A stretch of DNA of 63,256 nt from Spirosoma spitsbergense DSM 19989 (GCF_000374085.1 NZ_KB893554.1:1-63256), one strand, 5' to 3'. Shown: positions 19,501 through 27,750, numbered from the stretch's first letter. Notes: generated by a model not told the origin, from the letters alone. Program-made: numbers and translations.

Positions 19501-19901
19501 CTAGTGCTAAAAAACTAACCGTCACCGAAACCCGCTCTGTCTGTTATCTGAGTACTAGTGGCGGAGCCTACACGAAGCACTCCTTACCCATTCAGGCCCA
19601 GTTTGCGCCGGTTACTACTATTCTGGCGCAGGATTTTAACCACGATGGCCAGACGGACCTGCTGTTGCTGGGAAACAAGTCAGATAATAGGCTCAAGATT
19701 GGGAGCATGGATGCGAACTACGGTTGTTTGCTGACGGGTAACGGCAAAGGGGAATTCACCTATGTTTCTCAGCCCAGTTCCGGGCTGACCATTACCGGCG
19801 ACGTAAAATCGGTGGTACCCATCACCATCAATAAAACGAACGAACTACTGATCGGGGCATTCAACCAGCCACTTCAGGTGTATAAACCAACAAAGCCATG
19901 A
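16557..19901 (+). CDS. CRTAC1-type FG-GAP/VCBS repeat protein with ASPIC/UnbV domain
   Basis: An 1114-residue secreted protein with a signal region at about residues 22-38. Calcium-type FG-GAP loops recur through both halves (DVNNDGLPDLF, DVNGDGLLDIY, DYDRDGDLDMF, DINKDGLDDLF, DYDGDGDLDLF, DFNHDGQTDLL), indicating two beta-propellers. Between them, about residues 525-605, is the ASPIC/UnbV domain (NAVGAQITVY, GYLSSQSSTLHFG). These proteins are common beside SusC/SusD pairs in Bacteroidota and are presumed cell-surface binding or scaffold proteins. The stop overlaps the next gene by four bases, so the two are translationally coupled. Confidence 0.92.
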   Translation: MNAPSLPITSPKKYGFRAITAALCLLVSPLPAQTTLFQLLPASKTGIDFTNQIDENESLNVLSYEYFYNGGGVAVGDVNNDGLPDLFFTANLKPNKLYLNLGGLKFKDITAESGAALAGRSGGWKTGVSMADVNGDGLLDIYVCYSGKTDDATRRNQLFINQGRSGSAPVRFVDQAAQYGLDDPSYSTQATFFDYDRDGDLDMFLLNHNVKKYDNMELARLHGETDERAGNKLFENQKGHFVDVSKKAGIFQYPLTFGLGMITADVNQDGWPDIYVTNDYNEPDYLYINQKDGTFKDETQARFQHLSQFSMGVDIADFNNDGLPDVMTLDMLPEDNRRQKLLQLQENYESFELMVQQKLQHQFMRNMLQLNNGDGTFSEIGQLAGVSNTDWSWSPLLADFDNDGYKDLFVTNGYLRDYTNKDFLKYWGDYKIRKAIDREPVQLMDLVKAMPSTRIPSYIFRNNHDLTFTNKQQEWGVNTPAISNGAVYADLDNDGDLELIVNNINEPAFVYQNLSREQNKSAYLQLKLVATGTNRNAVGAQITVYSAGNRQYQELNPVRGYLSSQSSTLHFGMGTATVIDSIRILWPDQSRQLLTQVAVNQQLTIEQQATPERKKSRPTKPAEAVFTKVDPMLPYTHEGYTENDFKRQPLMLWMYSHTGPVLAKGDINKDGLDDLFTSGDQQKTGAVWLQQPGGTFKKEEKLTIGDETVSAIAAAVFFDANGDGFDDLYVAKGGYSLFEVNTPSLQDELFLNDGQGHLSLSQNRLPNLSASSKSCVRPWDYDGDGDLDLFVGGRVVPGRYPEAPRSYLLQNDGKGTFTVVQTPFSAVGMVTDAKWADMDSDGRADLVLCGEFMPVKVYHNTTAGFIDKTEQYFPESAPGFWFSLAIADLNADGKNDIVAGNLGTNSQIKTSVQEPAELLYADFDDNGSIDPFFCFYIQGKTYPFVSRDELNDQLYGMRRKFAYYKDYANATASDIFPAEALASAKKLTVTETRSVCYLSTSGGAYTKHSLPIQAQFAPVTTILAQDFNHDGQTDLLLLGNKSDNRLKIGSMDANYGCLLTGNGKGEFTYVSQPSSGLTITGDVKSVVPITINKTNELLIGAFNQPLQVYKPTKP

Positions 19902-21217
19902 CACGACTGCTGCTTTTCTGGCTGCTGTTCAGCTCGCTGGCCCACGCTGAACCAAGGACACCCAGGCCTATAGACGCTCATTTGCAGCCTGCGGTCTTTG
20001 CGCTAACGATGGTCATGATTCACGATGTAGCCAATCCGCCCGCTGCCAGCCGTTTTTATACCTACTGCCTGCTGGGAGCGCACGATATTGTAGCCCGGCA
20101 TCAGAAAAAAATCCCGTCGCCCTCCCGGCTCATCCACGATTTTCCGCTGGTTTCACTGGACACCAAAACAGGGTACGATTACCAGGTGGCGGCTCTTTAC
20201 TGCATTCTTGAAACCGGGCGGCAGCTACTGCCATCGGGCTACATGCTGGAAGAGGAACAGAAGAAGCTATTGGAAAGCCTGCTGAAAGAAGGCTACAGTC
20301 AGGCCGTTATTGACCAATCGGTATTGGTGGCGCAGACCGTTACCAAACGGGTGCTGACGTATGCCGTTGCCGACAATTACCGGATATTAAGCACTAAAAG
20401 CCGTTACCGCCCCCTCAAAGGCGATGGCTACTGGTTTCCCACTCCTCCCGGCTACATTGAAGCCATTGAACCCAACTGGCGAATCATTCGCCCCATGATG
20501 CTGGACTCCTGCTCTCAATTCAAACCCGCCCCGCCAGTGGTTTTCAGCCAGGATACCAGCAGTGCTTTTTTTGCGCTTACCCGCGAAGTGTATGCGGTAG
20601 GAAACAACCTGACGGATGAGCAACGAGCCATTGCCGCTTACTGGGACTGCAATCCATTTGCCATCAACACATCGGGCCACATGATGATTGGTTTCAAGAA
20701 AATAAGCCCTGGTGGGCATTGGATGAACATAGCCAGTCTGGCTAGCAGCCAGGCGAAACTACCATTTGAGCAGGCCATTATGGTGCAGTCGCTGGTAGCC
20801 ATGACGTTGATGGATTCATTTATCAGTTGCTGGGATGAGAAGTACCGCAGCAATCGAATTCGTCCTGAAACAGTGATCAATCGCTACATCAGCCCACGCT
20901 GGCAGCCGCTTTTGCAAACGCCCCCGTTCCCTGAATACACCAGTGGGCATAGTGTTATTTCGACGGCGGCAGCTGAGGTATTGACCTACCTAATGGGTGA
21001 GAATTTCGCCTTTACCGACAACACCGAGATTATTTTCGATTTGCCCGAACGGTCGTTTACTTCGTTTAAACAGGCGGCCGAGGAAGCGGCTATTTCCCGG
21101 TTATACGGGGGTATTCACTACCGGGATGCTATTGTAAATGGTCAGACGCAGGGCCGGATAATTGGCCAGTTTATCCGTCAGAGAATAAAGCAGGCTGGGG
21201 TGACCCCCATCCATTAA
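19898..21217 (+). CDS. Vanadium-dependent haloperoxidase / PAP2-superfamily protein
   Basis: A 439-residue secreted protein (signal peptide about 1-18). The three oxyanion-binding motifs of the PAP2/vanadium-haloperoxidase fold are visible: K-x6-RP (KYRSNRIRP), TSGH with H351, and SRLYGGIH with H407. The usual aspartate after the last histidine is one position closer than in the classical motif. Large size, secretion and pairing with a CRTAC1-type protein favour the haloperoxidase-like branch over lipid phosphatases. Sequence alone cannot show whether vanadate or phosphate is bound. Translation is coupled to the upstream gene through an ATGA overlap. Confidence 0.82.
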   Translation: MTRLLLFWLLFSSLAHAEPRTPRPIDAHLQPAVFALTMVMIHDVANPPAASRFYTYCLLGAHDIVARHQKKIPSPSRLIHDFPLVSLDTKTGYDYQVAALYCILETGRQLLPSGYMLEEEQKKLLESLLKEGYSQAVIDQSVLVAQTVTKRVLTYAVADNYRILSTKSRYRPLKGDGYWFPTPPGYIEAIEPNWRIIRPMMLDSCSQFKPAPPVVFSQDTSSAFFALTREVYAVGNNLTDEQRAIAAYWDCNPFAINTSGHMMIGFKKISPGGHWMNIASLASSQAKLPFEQAIMVQSLVAMTLMDSFISCWDEKYRSNRIRPETVINRYISPRWQPLLQTPPFPEYTSGHSVISTAAAEVLTYLMGENFAFTDNTEIIFDLPERSFTSFKQAAEEAAISRLYGGIHYRDAIVNGQTQGRIIGQFIRQRIKQAGVTPIH

Positions 21218-21298
21218 ATCCAAAATACCCGCCAGCGAGAAGGAGTCTATTCACATAGCTATCAAAATAACCCCAACGCTGAACCGACAGTAACTACC

Positions 21299-22510
21299 AT
21301 GCACGATAATGCTATTTTTTCGGTCATTGACACGAAAAAGAATAGGTTAAAACGAAGTATCATTGCCGAATTATACCGAGCCGAATCAGGCACCATTTCC
21401 CAGTTAGCGAACTTAATCCACACTAGTATACCTTCTATGACCGCCCTGATTGACGAACTGAACGTCGGTCAATGGGTTAGGAGTATAGGCACTGGCACCG
21501 CTCAATATGGTCGTAAACCATCGCTGTTTGCCCTTACTCCTTTCCCCTACGCTACCGTTGTGGTCGACATTACGGTCCATGACACTAAACTAGTCGTTTT
21601 CAACTTAGCCAACCAGGTGCTGCACCGGGTCGATCTGCCCCTGCAACTGGAAAACTCCGTATCATTTCTGGACAATCTGCGCGGTGCCCTCGCAGACCTT
21701 ACTTACCAGATTCAAGCAGATGAGTTGGTCGTTATTGGGTCGGGGGTAGCCATGCCCGGTTTGGTTAATCCGATAGAAGGAATCAATCATACGTACCCCG
21801 AGGTGACCAGAAATGGCCAATCGCTGAGCAATTTACTGCAATCGGTATTCGATGCCCCCGTATTTCTGATCAACGATACCAAGGCCATGCTTGTGGGAGA
21901 ACACCGCTTTGGGCTGGCTCAGGGGAAAAACTTCGTTTTGTCGATCAACATCGACTGGGGAATCGGGCTGGGCGTTATCACCAACGGGGCCATTTTGCAG
22001 GGAACAGCCGGTTTCGCGGGCGAATTGGGGCATATTCAAATGAAAACCGACGGTGAGTTATGCACCTGCGGCAAAATAGGCTGTCTGGAAACCGTAGCCT
22101 CAGCCTCGTCATTGATAAGGCGGGCAAAAGCCGGCCTGCGGGAAGGCCGGGTATCCACACTGGCCGAACGGGATCCGGATACCATTGCTATTGAACTAAT
22201 TATTGAAAAAGCCAACGCCGGTGATACCTTCTGTATTGACCTGCTCAATGATGTGGGCAGTGAGTTGGGCCGGGGTCTGGCCACCGCTGTCCATTTGTTT
22301 AACCCCGAACTGATCATTGTGAATGGTGTGCTGGCCAAAGCAACCAGGGCAATTACCCGACCCATTGAACAGGCCATTGCAAAATATTCGCTGCTAAACT
22401 ACCAGGATAATCTATCCATAGAACTTTCCCGACTGGGTGAGATGGCCAAACTGTATGGTACACAGGCCTATATTCTCCAGAATCTGCTCGATCTGGAATT
22501 TATTCCCTGA
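21299..22510 (+). CDS. ROK family transcriptional regulator (second paralogue)
   Basis: A 403-residue protein with the same order as the regulator at 6845: an N-terminal helix-turn-helix (TISQLANLIHTSIPSMTALIDEL, about 25-50), then the ROK fold with NDTKAMLVGE, INIDWGIGLGV and the zinc site CTCGKIGC. The two paralogues share long conserved blocks and are probably an old duplication. It lies 82 bases downstream of the haloperoxidase gene. As the last gene of the SusCD block it is a good candidate for its local repressor, with a sugar or sugar phosphate as inducer. Confidence 0.9.
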   Translation: MHDNAIFSVIDTKKNRLKRSIIAELYRAESGTISQLANLIHTSIPSMTALIDELNVGQWVRSIGTGTAQYGRKPSLFALTPFPYATVVVDITVHDTKLVVFNLANQVLHRVDLPLQLENSVSFLDNLRGALADLTYQIQADELVVIGSGVAMPGLVNPIEGINHTYPEVTRNGQSLSNLLQSVFDAPVFLINDTKAMLVGEHRFGLAQGKNFVLSINIDWGIGLGVITNGAILQGTAGFAGELGHIQMKTDGELCTCGKIGCLETVASASSLIRRAKAGLREGRVSTLAERDPDTIAIELIIEKANAGDTFCIDLLNDVGSELGRGLATAVHLFNPELIIVNGVLAKATRAITRPIEQAIAKYSLLNYQDNLSIELSRLGEMAKLYGTQAYILQNLLDLEFIP

Positions 22511-22535
22511 TCACCTGCTAAAGAATGCTGATTGG

Positions 22536-23141
22536 TTATTTTCCCTGCTGCAACTGGCGGTACTCCTCCATTAATGAAGTAGTTGGTTGTAAGTCACACT
22601 CCGAGCATAGAGCCGATAGCGGTTGACTCCATAGCACCAATCTGGCATCTTCTTCAGGCTGGCACCCGGTAGTATATCCTTTCCGATAAACGACAAATGC
22701 CGCAGTCTCCTTACCTTGCCAGGCTTCGCCCCACACGGTCAGAAACTTGTCATCCCCCTGCTTACAAACCCGGAACTGGCTCACTGGCTTGCTTACACCC
22801 GGCCCGAATTTTCGGGTAAAAAACCGGCTCAATGGTTCATTATAGTCACAATCAATCCTGAATAAGCGATCATCATAGAAGTGCAGCACAAGATTGGTTA
22901 CAGGAATGCCTTCCAGTATTACCTGAGATGCGGTAAACGTACGGACATGGGTACACAACAGGGCCAGCGTTCCCTTAACAAGAGGTTGATCCTGTTCCCT
23001 GAAATCGGTAGCATTGAGTGAATCGGGCGTAGTAAGACCAGGAATATAGTGTACCAATCCGGTAACCTTATCTACCTGAGCTATACTTGCCTGAGGTACC
23101 ATGAAAATAAAACAGAGCAGGTATTTGATCGGGCTTCTCAT
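22536..23141 (-). CDS. Secreted hypothetical protein
   Basis: The start at 23141 (MRSPIKYLLCFIF) is preferred over the longer frame because it gives a normal signal peptide ending SIAQ and a 201-residue protein. The mature part has alternating strands (TNLVLHFYDDRLFRIDCDY) and four cysteines, two of them in CSECD, and looks like a small beta-rich periplasmic protein. I do not recognise the family. It lies downstream of porX but is separated from it by strong hairpins, so it is probably expressed separately. Confidence 0.65.
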   Translation of the reverse strand: MRSPIKYLLCFIFMVPQASIAQVDKVTGLVHYIPGLTTPDSLNATDFREQDQPLVKGTLALLCTHVRTFTASQVILEGIPVTNLVLHFYDDRLFRIDCDYNEPLSRFFTRKFGPGVSKPVSQFRVCKQGDDKFLTVWGEAWQGKETAAFVVYRKGYTTGCQPEEDARLVLWSQPLSALCSECDLQPTTSLMEEYRQLQQGK

Positions 23142-23170
23142 TCGAATGATAGGCTTAAACGTAAAAAAAT

Positions 23171-23190
23171 GGGGCAGTAGATACTGCCCC
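23171..23190 (-). terminator. Rho-independent terminator downstream of porX
   Basis: On the minus strand, GGGGCAGTA and TACTGCCCC form a 9-bp stem followed by ATTTTTTT. It lies about 90 bases after the porX stop and before the next minus-strand gene. Confidence 0.85.
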
Positions 23191-23209
23191 ATACATTCCT
23201 ACTTAGTTC

Positions 23210-23269
23210 AACGTGAATACGGGATTATCAATGGCCCGCATGAGGCAAAACTAATCCCGTATTCACGTT
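23210..23269. repeat. 18-bp perfect inverted repeat after porX
   Basis: AACGTGAATACGGGATTA at 23210-23227 is the exact inverse of 23252-23269, with 24 bases between. It starts 8 bases beyond the porX stop. It may act as a 3' mRNA stabiliser or a first terminator; no T run adjoins it. Confidence 0.7.
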
Positions 23270-23276
23270 ATTCCTT

Positions 23277-24845
23277 TTATTTCGCCTTCAGGTAGGCGAA
23301 TGGAATAATCATTTCCTCCAGCGACACGCCCCCGTGCTGGAAGGTATTGCGGTAGTGATTCACGTAATAATTGTAATTGTTGGGGTACGCAAAGAAGTAG
23401 TCTTCCAGCGTAAAGACGTAGGCCGTTGATACGTGCGGTTTGGGCAGAAAGAGCCGCTCCGGCTTACGCCCCACAAACAGGTGGTTATCATCGAAGCCCA
23501 GATTTTTGCCCTGCTTGTAACGAAGGTTAGTGTTTGTTTCCCGATAGCCCACAATCTTGGCGGGCTTCTGTACCCGAATCATGCCGTGGTCGGTGGTGAT
23601 AATCATCCGCCCGCCCTTATTGGCAATCCGCTGAATAAACTCCAGCAGGGGCGAGTGCATAAACCACGACCGGGTGAGGGAGCGGTAGGCCGATTCATCA
23701 GGGGCCAATTCCTTGATCATGGCCATGTCCGTACGGGCGTGCGACAGCATATCCACGAAGTTATACACTATTACATTCAACTGATTCTGAAGAAGGTTGT
23801 TGAAGTTATCGACCAGCGATTTACCCTGATTAACATTCAGAATCTTATGGTACGACATCTTGATATTCAACCGGCTTTGGTCGAGTTGCCGCTGCATAAA
23901 CTCGCTTTCGTGGTTGTTCAGTCCTTCATCTTCGCTATCGTCGTTGACCCACAAGTCGGGATGTTTGCGTTCCATCTCACTGGGCATCATCCCCGAAAAA
24001 ATAGCGTTACGGGCAAAACTGGTCGTTGTGGGCAGAATCGAGTAATATGAGGATTCTTCCTCCACCGTGAAGTACTCAGCCAGCAGGGGTTGAATGATTT
24101 TCCACTGATCGTAGCGCAGGTTATCCACCAGGATAAAAAAGAGCGGGGAATCCGTATCACCCGCCTGATTCAGCAATGGAAATACTTTCTTTCGCATCAA
24201 TTGGTGCGACATGACCGGGCTTTCCATCTTGGGGTCGTTCAGCCAGTCTTCGTAATTGTCTATAACGAACTTGCAGAACTCCGAGTTAGCCTCGCTCTTC
24301 TGCATGTTCATCACTTCCAGCATACTTTTGTCCTGCGATTCGTCCAATTCCAACTCCCAGTATATCAGCTTTTTGTACACATCGGTCCATTCTTCAAAAT
24401 CCATGCGGTCGTTATACTGCATGGATATGTTCCGAAAATCCTGCTGGTAACCAATGTTGGTACGCTCGGTAACGAGTCGCTTGTTGTCCAGTATTTTTTT
24501 GACCGAAAGTAAAATCTGATTCGGGTTGAGGGGTTTGATGAGGTAGTCGGCAATTTTTGAGCCGATGGCTTCCTCCATAATATGCTCTTCCTCACTCTTG
24601 GTAATCATAACTACGGGGAGGTTGGGGCGCATCTGCTTTATCTGCGAGAGTGTTTCCAGCCCCGTCATACCCGGCATCATTTCATCGAGAAAGACAACGT
24701 CGTAATTTGCCTGTTCTACCTGATCCAGCGCATCAGCTCCGCTGTTGACAGGGGTAACGTCGTATCCTTTATTTTTCAGAAACAGGATATGGGGTTTCAG
24801 AAGGTCTATTTCATCATCGGCCCAGAGTATCGAATAGGTTTGCAT
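23277..24845 (-). CDS. porX: PorX, response regulator with alkaline-phosphatase-like effector domain
   Basis: A 522-residue regulator of the type IX secretion system and gliding. Residues 1-120 are a receiver domain with acidic pocket D10/D11, phospho-acceptor D54 (VVFLDEMMPG), T/K conserved positions (ITKSEEE, LIKP). The rest is the alkaline-phosphatase-superfamily domain, with nucleophile-region PTTTSFARNAIFSGMMPSE and metal-ligand segments NFVDMLSH and ITTDHG. In studied relatives PorX works with the histidine kinase PorY and the sigma factor SigP, and hydrolyses cyclic oligonucleotide-type substrates. No porY is present in this window. It appears complete and ends with two hairpins. Confidence 0.93.
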   Translation of the reverse strand: MQTYSILWADDEIDLLKPHILFLKNKGYDVTPVNSGADALDQVEQANYDVVFLDEMMPGMTGLETLSQIKQMRPNLPVVMITKSEEEHIMEEAIGSKIADYLIKPLNPNQILLSVKKILDNKRLVTERTNIGYQQDFRNISMQYNDRMDFEEWTDVYKKLIYWELELDESQDKSMLEVMNMQKSEANSEFCKFVIDNYEDWLNDPKMESPVMSHQLMRKKVFPLLNQAGDTDSPLFFILVDNLRYDQWKIIQPLLAEYFTVEEESSYYSILPTTTSFARNAIFSGMMPSEMERKHPDLWVNDDSEDEGLNNHESEFMQRQLDQSRLNIKMSYHKILNVNQGKSLVDNFNNLLQNQLNVIVYNFVDMLSHARTDMAMIKELAPDESAYRSLTRSWFMHSPLLEFIQRIANKGGRMIITTDHGMIRVQKPAKIVGYRETNTNLRYKQGKNLGFDDNHLFVGRKPERLFLPKPHVSTAYVFTLEDYFFAYPNNYNYYVNHYRNTFQHGGVSLEEMIIPFAYLKAK

Positions 24846-25168
24846 GTGCTCAGTAAGTGGTTTATAAAATGAATTTTGGCTACCCTACAGAAAAAATCGG
24901 GTAACGTAAATTCGTATTCGTTTAACATCAAACATCTGTTTGTGTTCGGAAAGATCAGGCAAGCGCCCTTTTTAACAAGATTTAACAGGGGTATGAAGGT
25001 AACCAATTCAGTACAGACAGGTCCTTTTTTTTAGAAATTGCGCCCTGACAGAATACCTGCTTTCCGCGAAAATTGCCTTAATTTTAGGACTTAAGTCGTT
25101 ACTATACCATACCGACAGTCTTTTGGGATTTAACACCCACTGGTATCAGACTCTATTGTATTTACCCT
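24846..25168. other. Divergent intergenic region between porX and the LysM-RlpA gene
   Basis: A 323-bp AT-rich region carrying both promoters. An imperfect inverted repeat (AACATCAAACA, then TGTTTGTGTT) lies near 24925-24948, and an eight-T run near 25025. GCGAAAATTGC at 25066-25076 resembles the ilvD/leuA palindrome but is not symmetric. No gene, tRNA or clear TAnnTTTG promoter was seen. Confidence 0.45.
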
Positions 25169-26317
25169 ATGAAAAATTATTCTGTCTGTGGTGCCGTATT
25201 TCTCCTTATCGGCTTTATACACGTTATTTCTGTTAGGGCCGCTCCTTTTCCTACGAACCGGAGGCCCGTTGCTGACTCCGTTGGTATTGAAAAAACAGAC
25301 GGCAAACGATATATCCTGCACCGGGTCGACGAAGGCCAGACGCTGTATGCCGTTGCCCGTCGGTATGGTCGGTCGGTAGCCGAAATACGGGCCGCCAACC
25401 CCGATATGAGCGATGCACTTCGGTACGATCAGGTCATCAGAATTCCAATTCCTGATGGTGCACTGAGTAAGAAAGAAGAGAAAAAGATAGACAAAGCGAT
25501 TAAGAAACAGGAAAAGGAAGAAAAGAAACAGGCTGCAACCGAAAACGATACCAAGAAGTCCAATGACCCGGCCAAAGCGGGTATCCATGTGGTAGAAGCA
25601 GGCCAGACACTGTATAGCCTGGCCAGTCGTTACGGCGTATCACAGTCGGACCTGCGGAAGTGGAACAACCTCTCCGGCGATAATGTCATGATTGGGCAGG
25701 CGTTGATCGTTTCCGAAAAGGCGTATCAGGACCGTAACCCCTCCTCGCCCGCCGATGCCGGTATACCAGCCCGACCAGCATCGCCCGCACCGGCCCGGCC
25801 GACCGAAACCCATTCGAATGAACCCAAAACCGTTCCCCCCTCCACCCCTAAACCGACCGAAACCCATTCCAACGAATCCAAAACCTCACTCCCCGCCGAC
25901 CCAAAGCCGACCCGGCGAAATGAACAGGGTCCCGGAACGGACGAGACGGTCAGCAAAAACGCGTCCTCAACAACAACACCGAAACCAGCCGAGCCGGAAG
26001 TAGAGTTACCAAGTCCTGGTAATGATGCCCCCATGCCCACCCGTGGTCGGCGTATTTCGAGCAGTGGAGTGGCCGAAATGATTGAAGGCAGCGGATCGGG
26101 GAAATACCTGGCGCTGCATCGCAGTGCTCCCATCGGCACGCTGGTACAGGTCCGAAATGAGTTTAATAACCAGAGTATGTGGGTAAAAGTGATTGGTCGA
26201 TTGCCAGACACGGGTGTCAACGACAAGATTCTGATTAAACTCTCCACCCAGGCATTCACGAAACTTTCGCCCGAGGATCGGCGTTTTCGGGCTGAGGTAA
26301 GTTACATTAGTCGTTAG
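25169..26317 (+). CDS. LysM-domain protein with C-terminal RlpA-like (DPBB) domain
   Basis: A 382-residue secreted cell-wall protein. A signal peptide (about 1-24) is followed by two LysM peptidoglycan-binding repeats, at about 48-92 (HRVDEGQTLYAVARRYG) and 132-180 (HVVEAGQTLYSLASRYG), separated by a lysine/glutamate-rich linker. Residues 185-290 are a low-complexity proline-rich segment in which PTETHSNE-type units repeat. The end (GTLVQVRNEFNNQSMWVKVIG, then VNDKILIKLS) is a double-psi beta-barrel as in RlpA. Members bind or cleave peptidoglycan; whether this one is a lytic transglycosylase is not decided by the sequence. Confidence 0.85.
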   Translation: MKNYSVCGAVFLLIGFIHVISVRAAPFPTNRRPVADSVGIEKTDGKRYILHRVDEGQTLYAVARRYGRSVAEIRAANPDMSDALRYDQVIRIPIPDGALSKKEEKKIDKAIKKQEKEEKKQAATENDTKKSNDPAKAGIHVVEAGQTLYSLASRYGVSQSDLRKWNNLSGDNVMIGQALIVSEKAYQDRNPSSPADAGIPARPASPAPARPTETHSNEPKTVPPSTPKPTETHSNESKTSLPADPKPTRRNEQGPGTDETVSKNASSTTTPKPAEPEVELPSPGNDAPMPTRGRRISSSGVAEMIEGSGSGKYLALHRSAPIGTLVQVRNEFNNQSMWVKVIGRLPDTGVNDKILIKLSTQAFTKLSPEDRRFRAEVSYISR

Positions 26318-26408
26318 TCATTAAGTGGTCATTACGCCTGGTAGTCATTGATAGTCAATCATGGTTGTTCAGTTGCTTTACCACTAATGACCGCCAGGCG
26401 TAATGACC
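26318..26408. repeat. Intergenic hairpin repeat, GTCATT word family
   Basis: GGTCATTACGCCTGG (26327-26341) is the exact inverse of 26394-26408. The loop and flanks contain further GTCATT or AATGAC words. It begins directly at the stop codon of the LysM-RlpA gene and ends about 40 bases before the next start codon. Confidence 0.75.
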
Positions 26409-26445
26409 AATGACAGCAAAGCCCAATGACCAATCTATCAATGTA

Positions 26446-26658
26446 ATGGAAACGAAAGAAGAACGCATTGCCCGCCGTCACCGTGAACGCGATGAGCAAA
26501 TGAAATCCTCACCGGGTTATGTAACGTTCAGCATTATGTTTACGCTGGCTTATCCCTTCATTGCCGTGTTCACCTTCATTATGTCGACACTGCTGAGCTT
26601 ATTTTCCGGTATTTCGAGAGCACTGGCGTGGGTTGTTAGCGGAGGAAAAAGCAAGTAG
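26446..26658 (+). CDS. Small membrane protein of unknown function
   Basis: A 70-residue protein starting METKEERIARRHRERDEQ, a charged helix, followed by one long hydrophobic region (about residues 27-50) and a short amphipathic end. The ATG at 26446 is preferred over one at 26410 because the latter lies inside a dispersed repeat. It is probably an inner-membrane protein with the charged end in the cytoplasm. I do not recognise a family. Hairpin repeats lie on both sides. Confidence 0.6.
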   Translation: METKEERIARRHRERDEQMKSSPGYVTFSIMFTLAYPFIAVFTFIMSTLLSLFSGISRALAWVVSGGKSK

Positions 26659-26689
26659 CACACCTGTCATTTTTTATCATTACACTTCA

Positions 26690-26826
26690 TCGTCATTGAA
26701 TAGTCATTTTACTTCCCGTCATTAGTCGTCGTCATTGTAGGCTTCCACACATGATGAAGACTAATGACGCGATGACCGCCAGCTTAATGACTACTTTATG
26801 ACTATCAATTGACCGCGCAGCGTAAT
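26690..26826. repeat. Intergenic hairpin repeat, GTCATT word family
   Basis: CGTCATTAGTC (26717-26727) is the exact inverse of 26759-26769. Additional GTCATT words on the left and AATGAC/ATGAC words on the right extend an imperfect stem outward. The last ATGACC of the right arm provides the start codon of the next gene at 26825. Confidence 0.7.
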
Positions 26827-27655
26827 GACCACGAGTGGCAATCAATTAAAAGAGTTTTTAGATGCAAAGGCCGATCAGTACAATCGGCCTTCCTTCATTG
26901 AACGCGACCCCATTAGCATTCCGCACCGGTTCAGCCAAAAACAGGACATTGAAATTATGGGGTTCTGGGCCGCCGTGCTGGCCTGGGGGCAGCGTCCGGT
27001 TATCCTGAAAAAAGCGGATCAACTGGTTACCCTCATGGATGGCTCGCCCTACGACTTCATCCTCAACCACCAGGAAAGTGATCTAGAGCGGTTTCTGGCG
27101 TTCAAACACCGTACCTTCAACGCTACTGACGCGCTTTATTTTCTGCATTTCTTCCGCCAGTATTACCAGAAAAACGACTCATTGGAAGACGCGTTTCTAC
27201 CGACTAAACCAGGCTCCAGTTCGCTGGCGGAGGAGTCTCCCAATTTAGTTACCAATACCGTTGAGCAGGGGCTAATCGCTTTTCACGATCGATTTTGTGG
27301 CCTCACCGACTTTTTTCCTGAACGTACCCGAAAGCATATTGCCACACCCGCCCGTAATTCGTCGTGCAAACGGCTGTTGATGTTTTTGCGGTGGATGGTC
27401 CGGCGGGATGACCGCAACGCGGTTGGCGGGGGGGTTGATTTCGGGTTGTGGACACGCCTTCAACCCAGCCAGCTACTAATACCCATCGACGTTCACGTGA
27501 ACCGGGTAGCCCGCCAACTGGGGTTGCTCACCCGGACTCAGACAGATTGGAAAGCGACCCTTGAACTTACCGAAAACCTCCGGCTTTTCGATGCTCATGA
27601 CCCGGTACGATACGATTTTGCCCTGTTTGGATTAGGCGTTGAAGGCGAATTATAA
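26825..27655 (+). CDS. TIGR02757 family protein (DUF2400)
   Basis: A 276-residue cytoplasmic protein of the TIGR02757/DUF2400 family, widespread in Bacteroidota and of unknown biochemical role; the fold resembles HhH-type DNA glycosylases in its helical pattern, which is only a suggestion. Recognisable segments are FIERDPISIPHRF, FWAAVLAWGQR, RWMVR, PIDVHVNRVARQLG and DPVRYDFALFGLGV. The likely start codon (ATGACC) is the last word of the hairpin repeat upstream, and no in-frame alternative precedes the conserved region. Confidence 0.88.
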   Translation: MTTSGNQLKEFLDAKADQYNRPSFIERDPISIPHRFSQKQDIEIMGFWAAVLAWGQRPVILKKADQLVTLMDGSPYDFILNHQESDLERFLAFKHRTFNATDALYFLHFFRQYYQKNDSLEDAFLPTKPGSSSLAEESPNLVTNTVEQGLIAFHDRFCGLTDFFPERTRKHIATPARNSSCKRLLMFLRWMVRRDDRNAVGGGVDFGLWTRLQPSQLLIPIDVHVNRVARQLGLLTRTQTDWKATLELTENLRLFDAHDPVRYDFALFGLGVEGEL

Positions 27656-27750
27656 CGCAATTCATTCCTTTTTTTGAACGTTCGATAAATTCAACAAACA
27701 ATAGGCAACCAGACGGGATTATACTCGTAGCTACAAAAGCGTACTAGCTT

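Noticed and set aside
23277..24845. Simple two-component response regulator with a DNA-binding output
   Set aside because: The C-terminal 380 residues are an alkaline-phosphatase-like domain, characteristic of PorX, with no helix-turn-helix.
25066..25076. GCGAAAATTGC in the porX/LysM divergent region, similar to the ilvD/leuA palindrome
   Set aside because: It is not symmetric, lacks the companion GCGT element 17 bases upstream, and the flanking genes are unrelated to amino acid synthesis.
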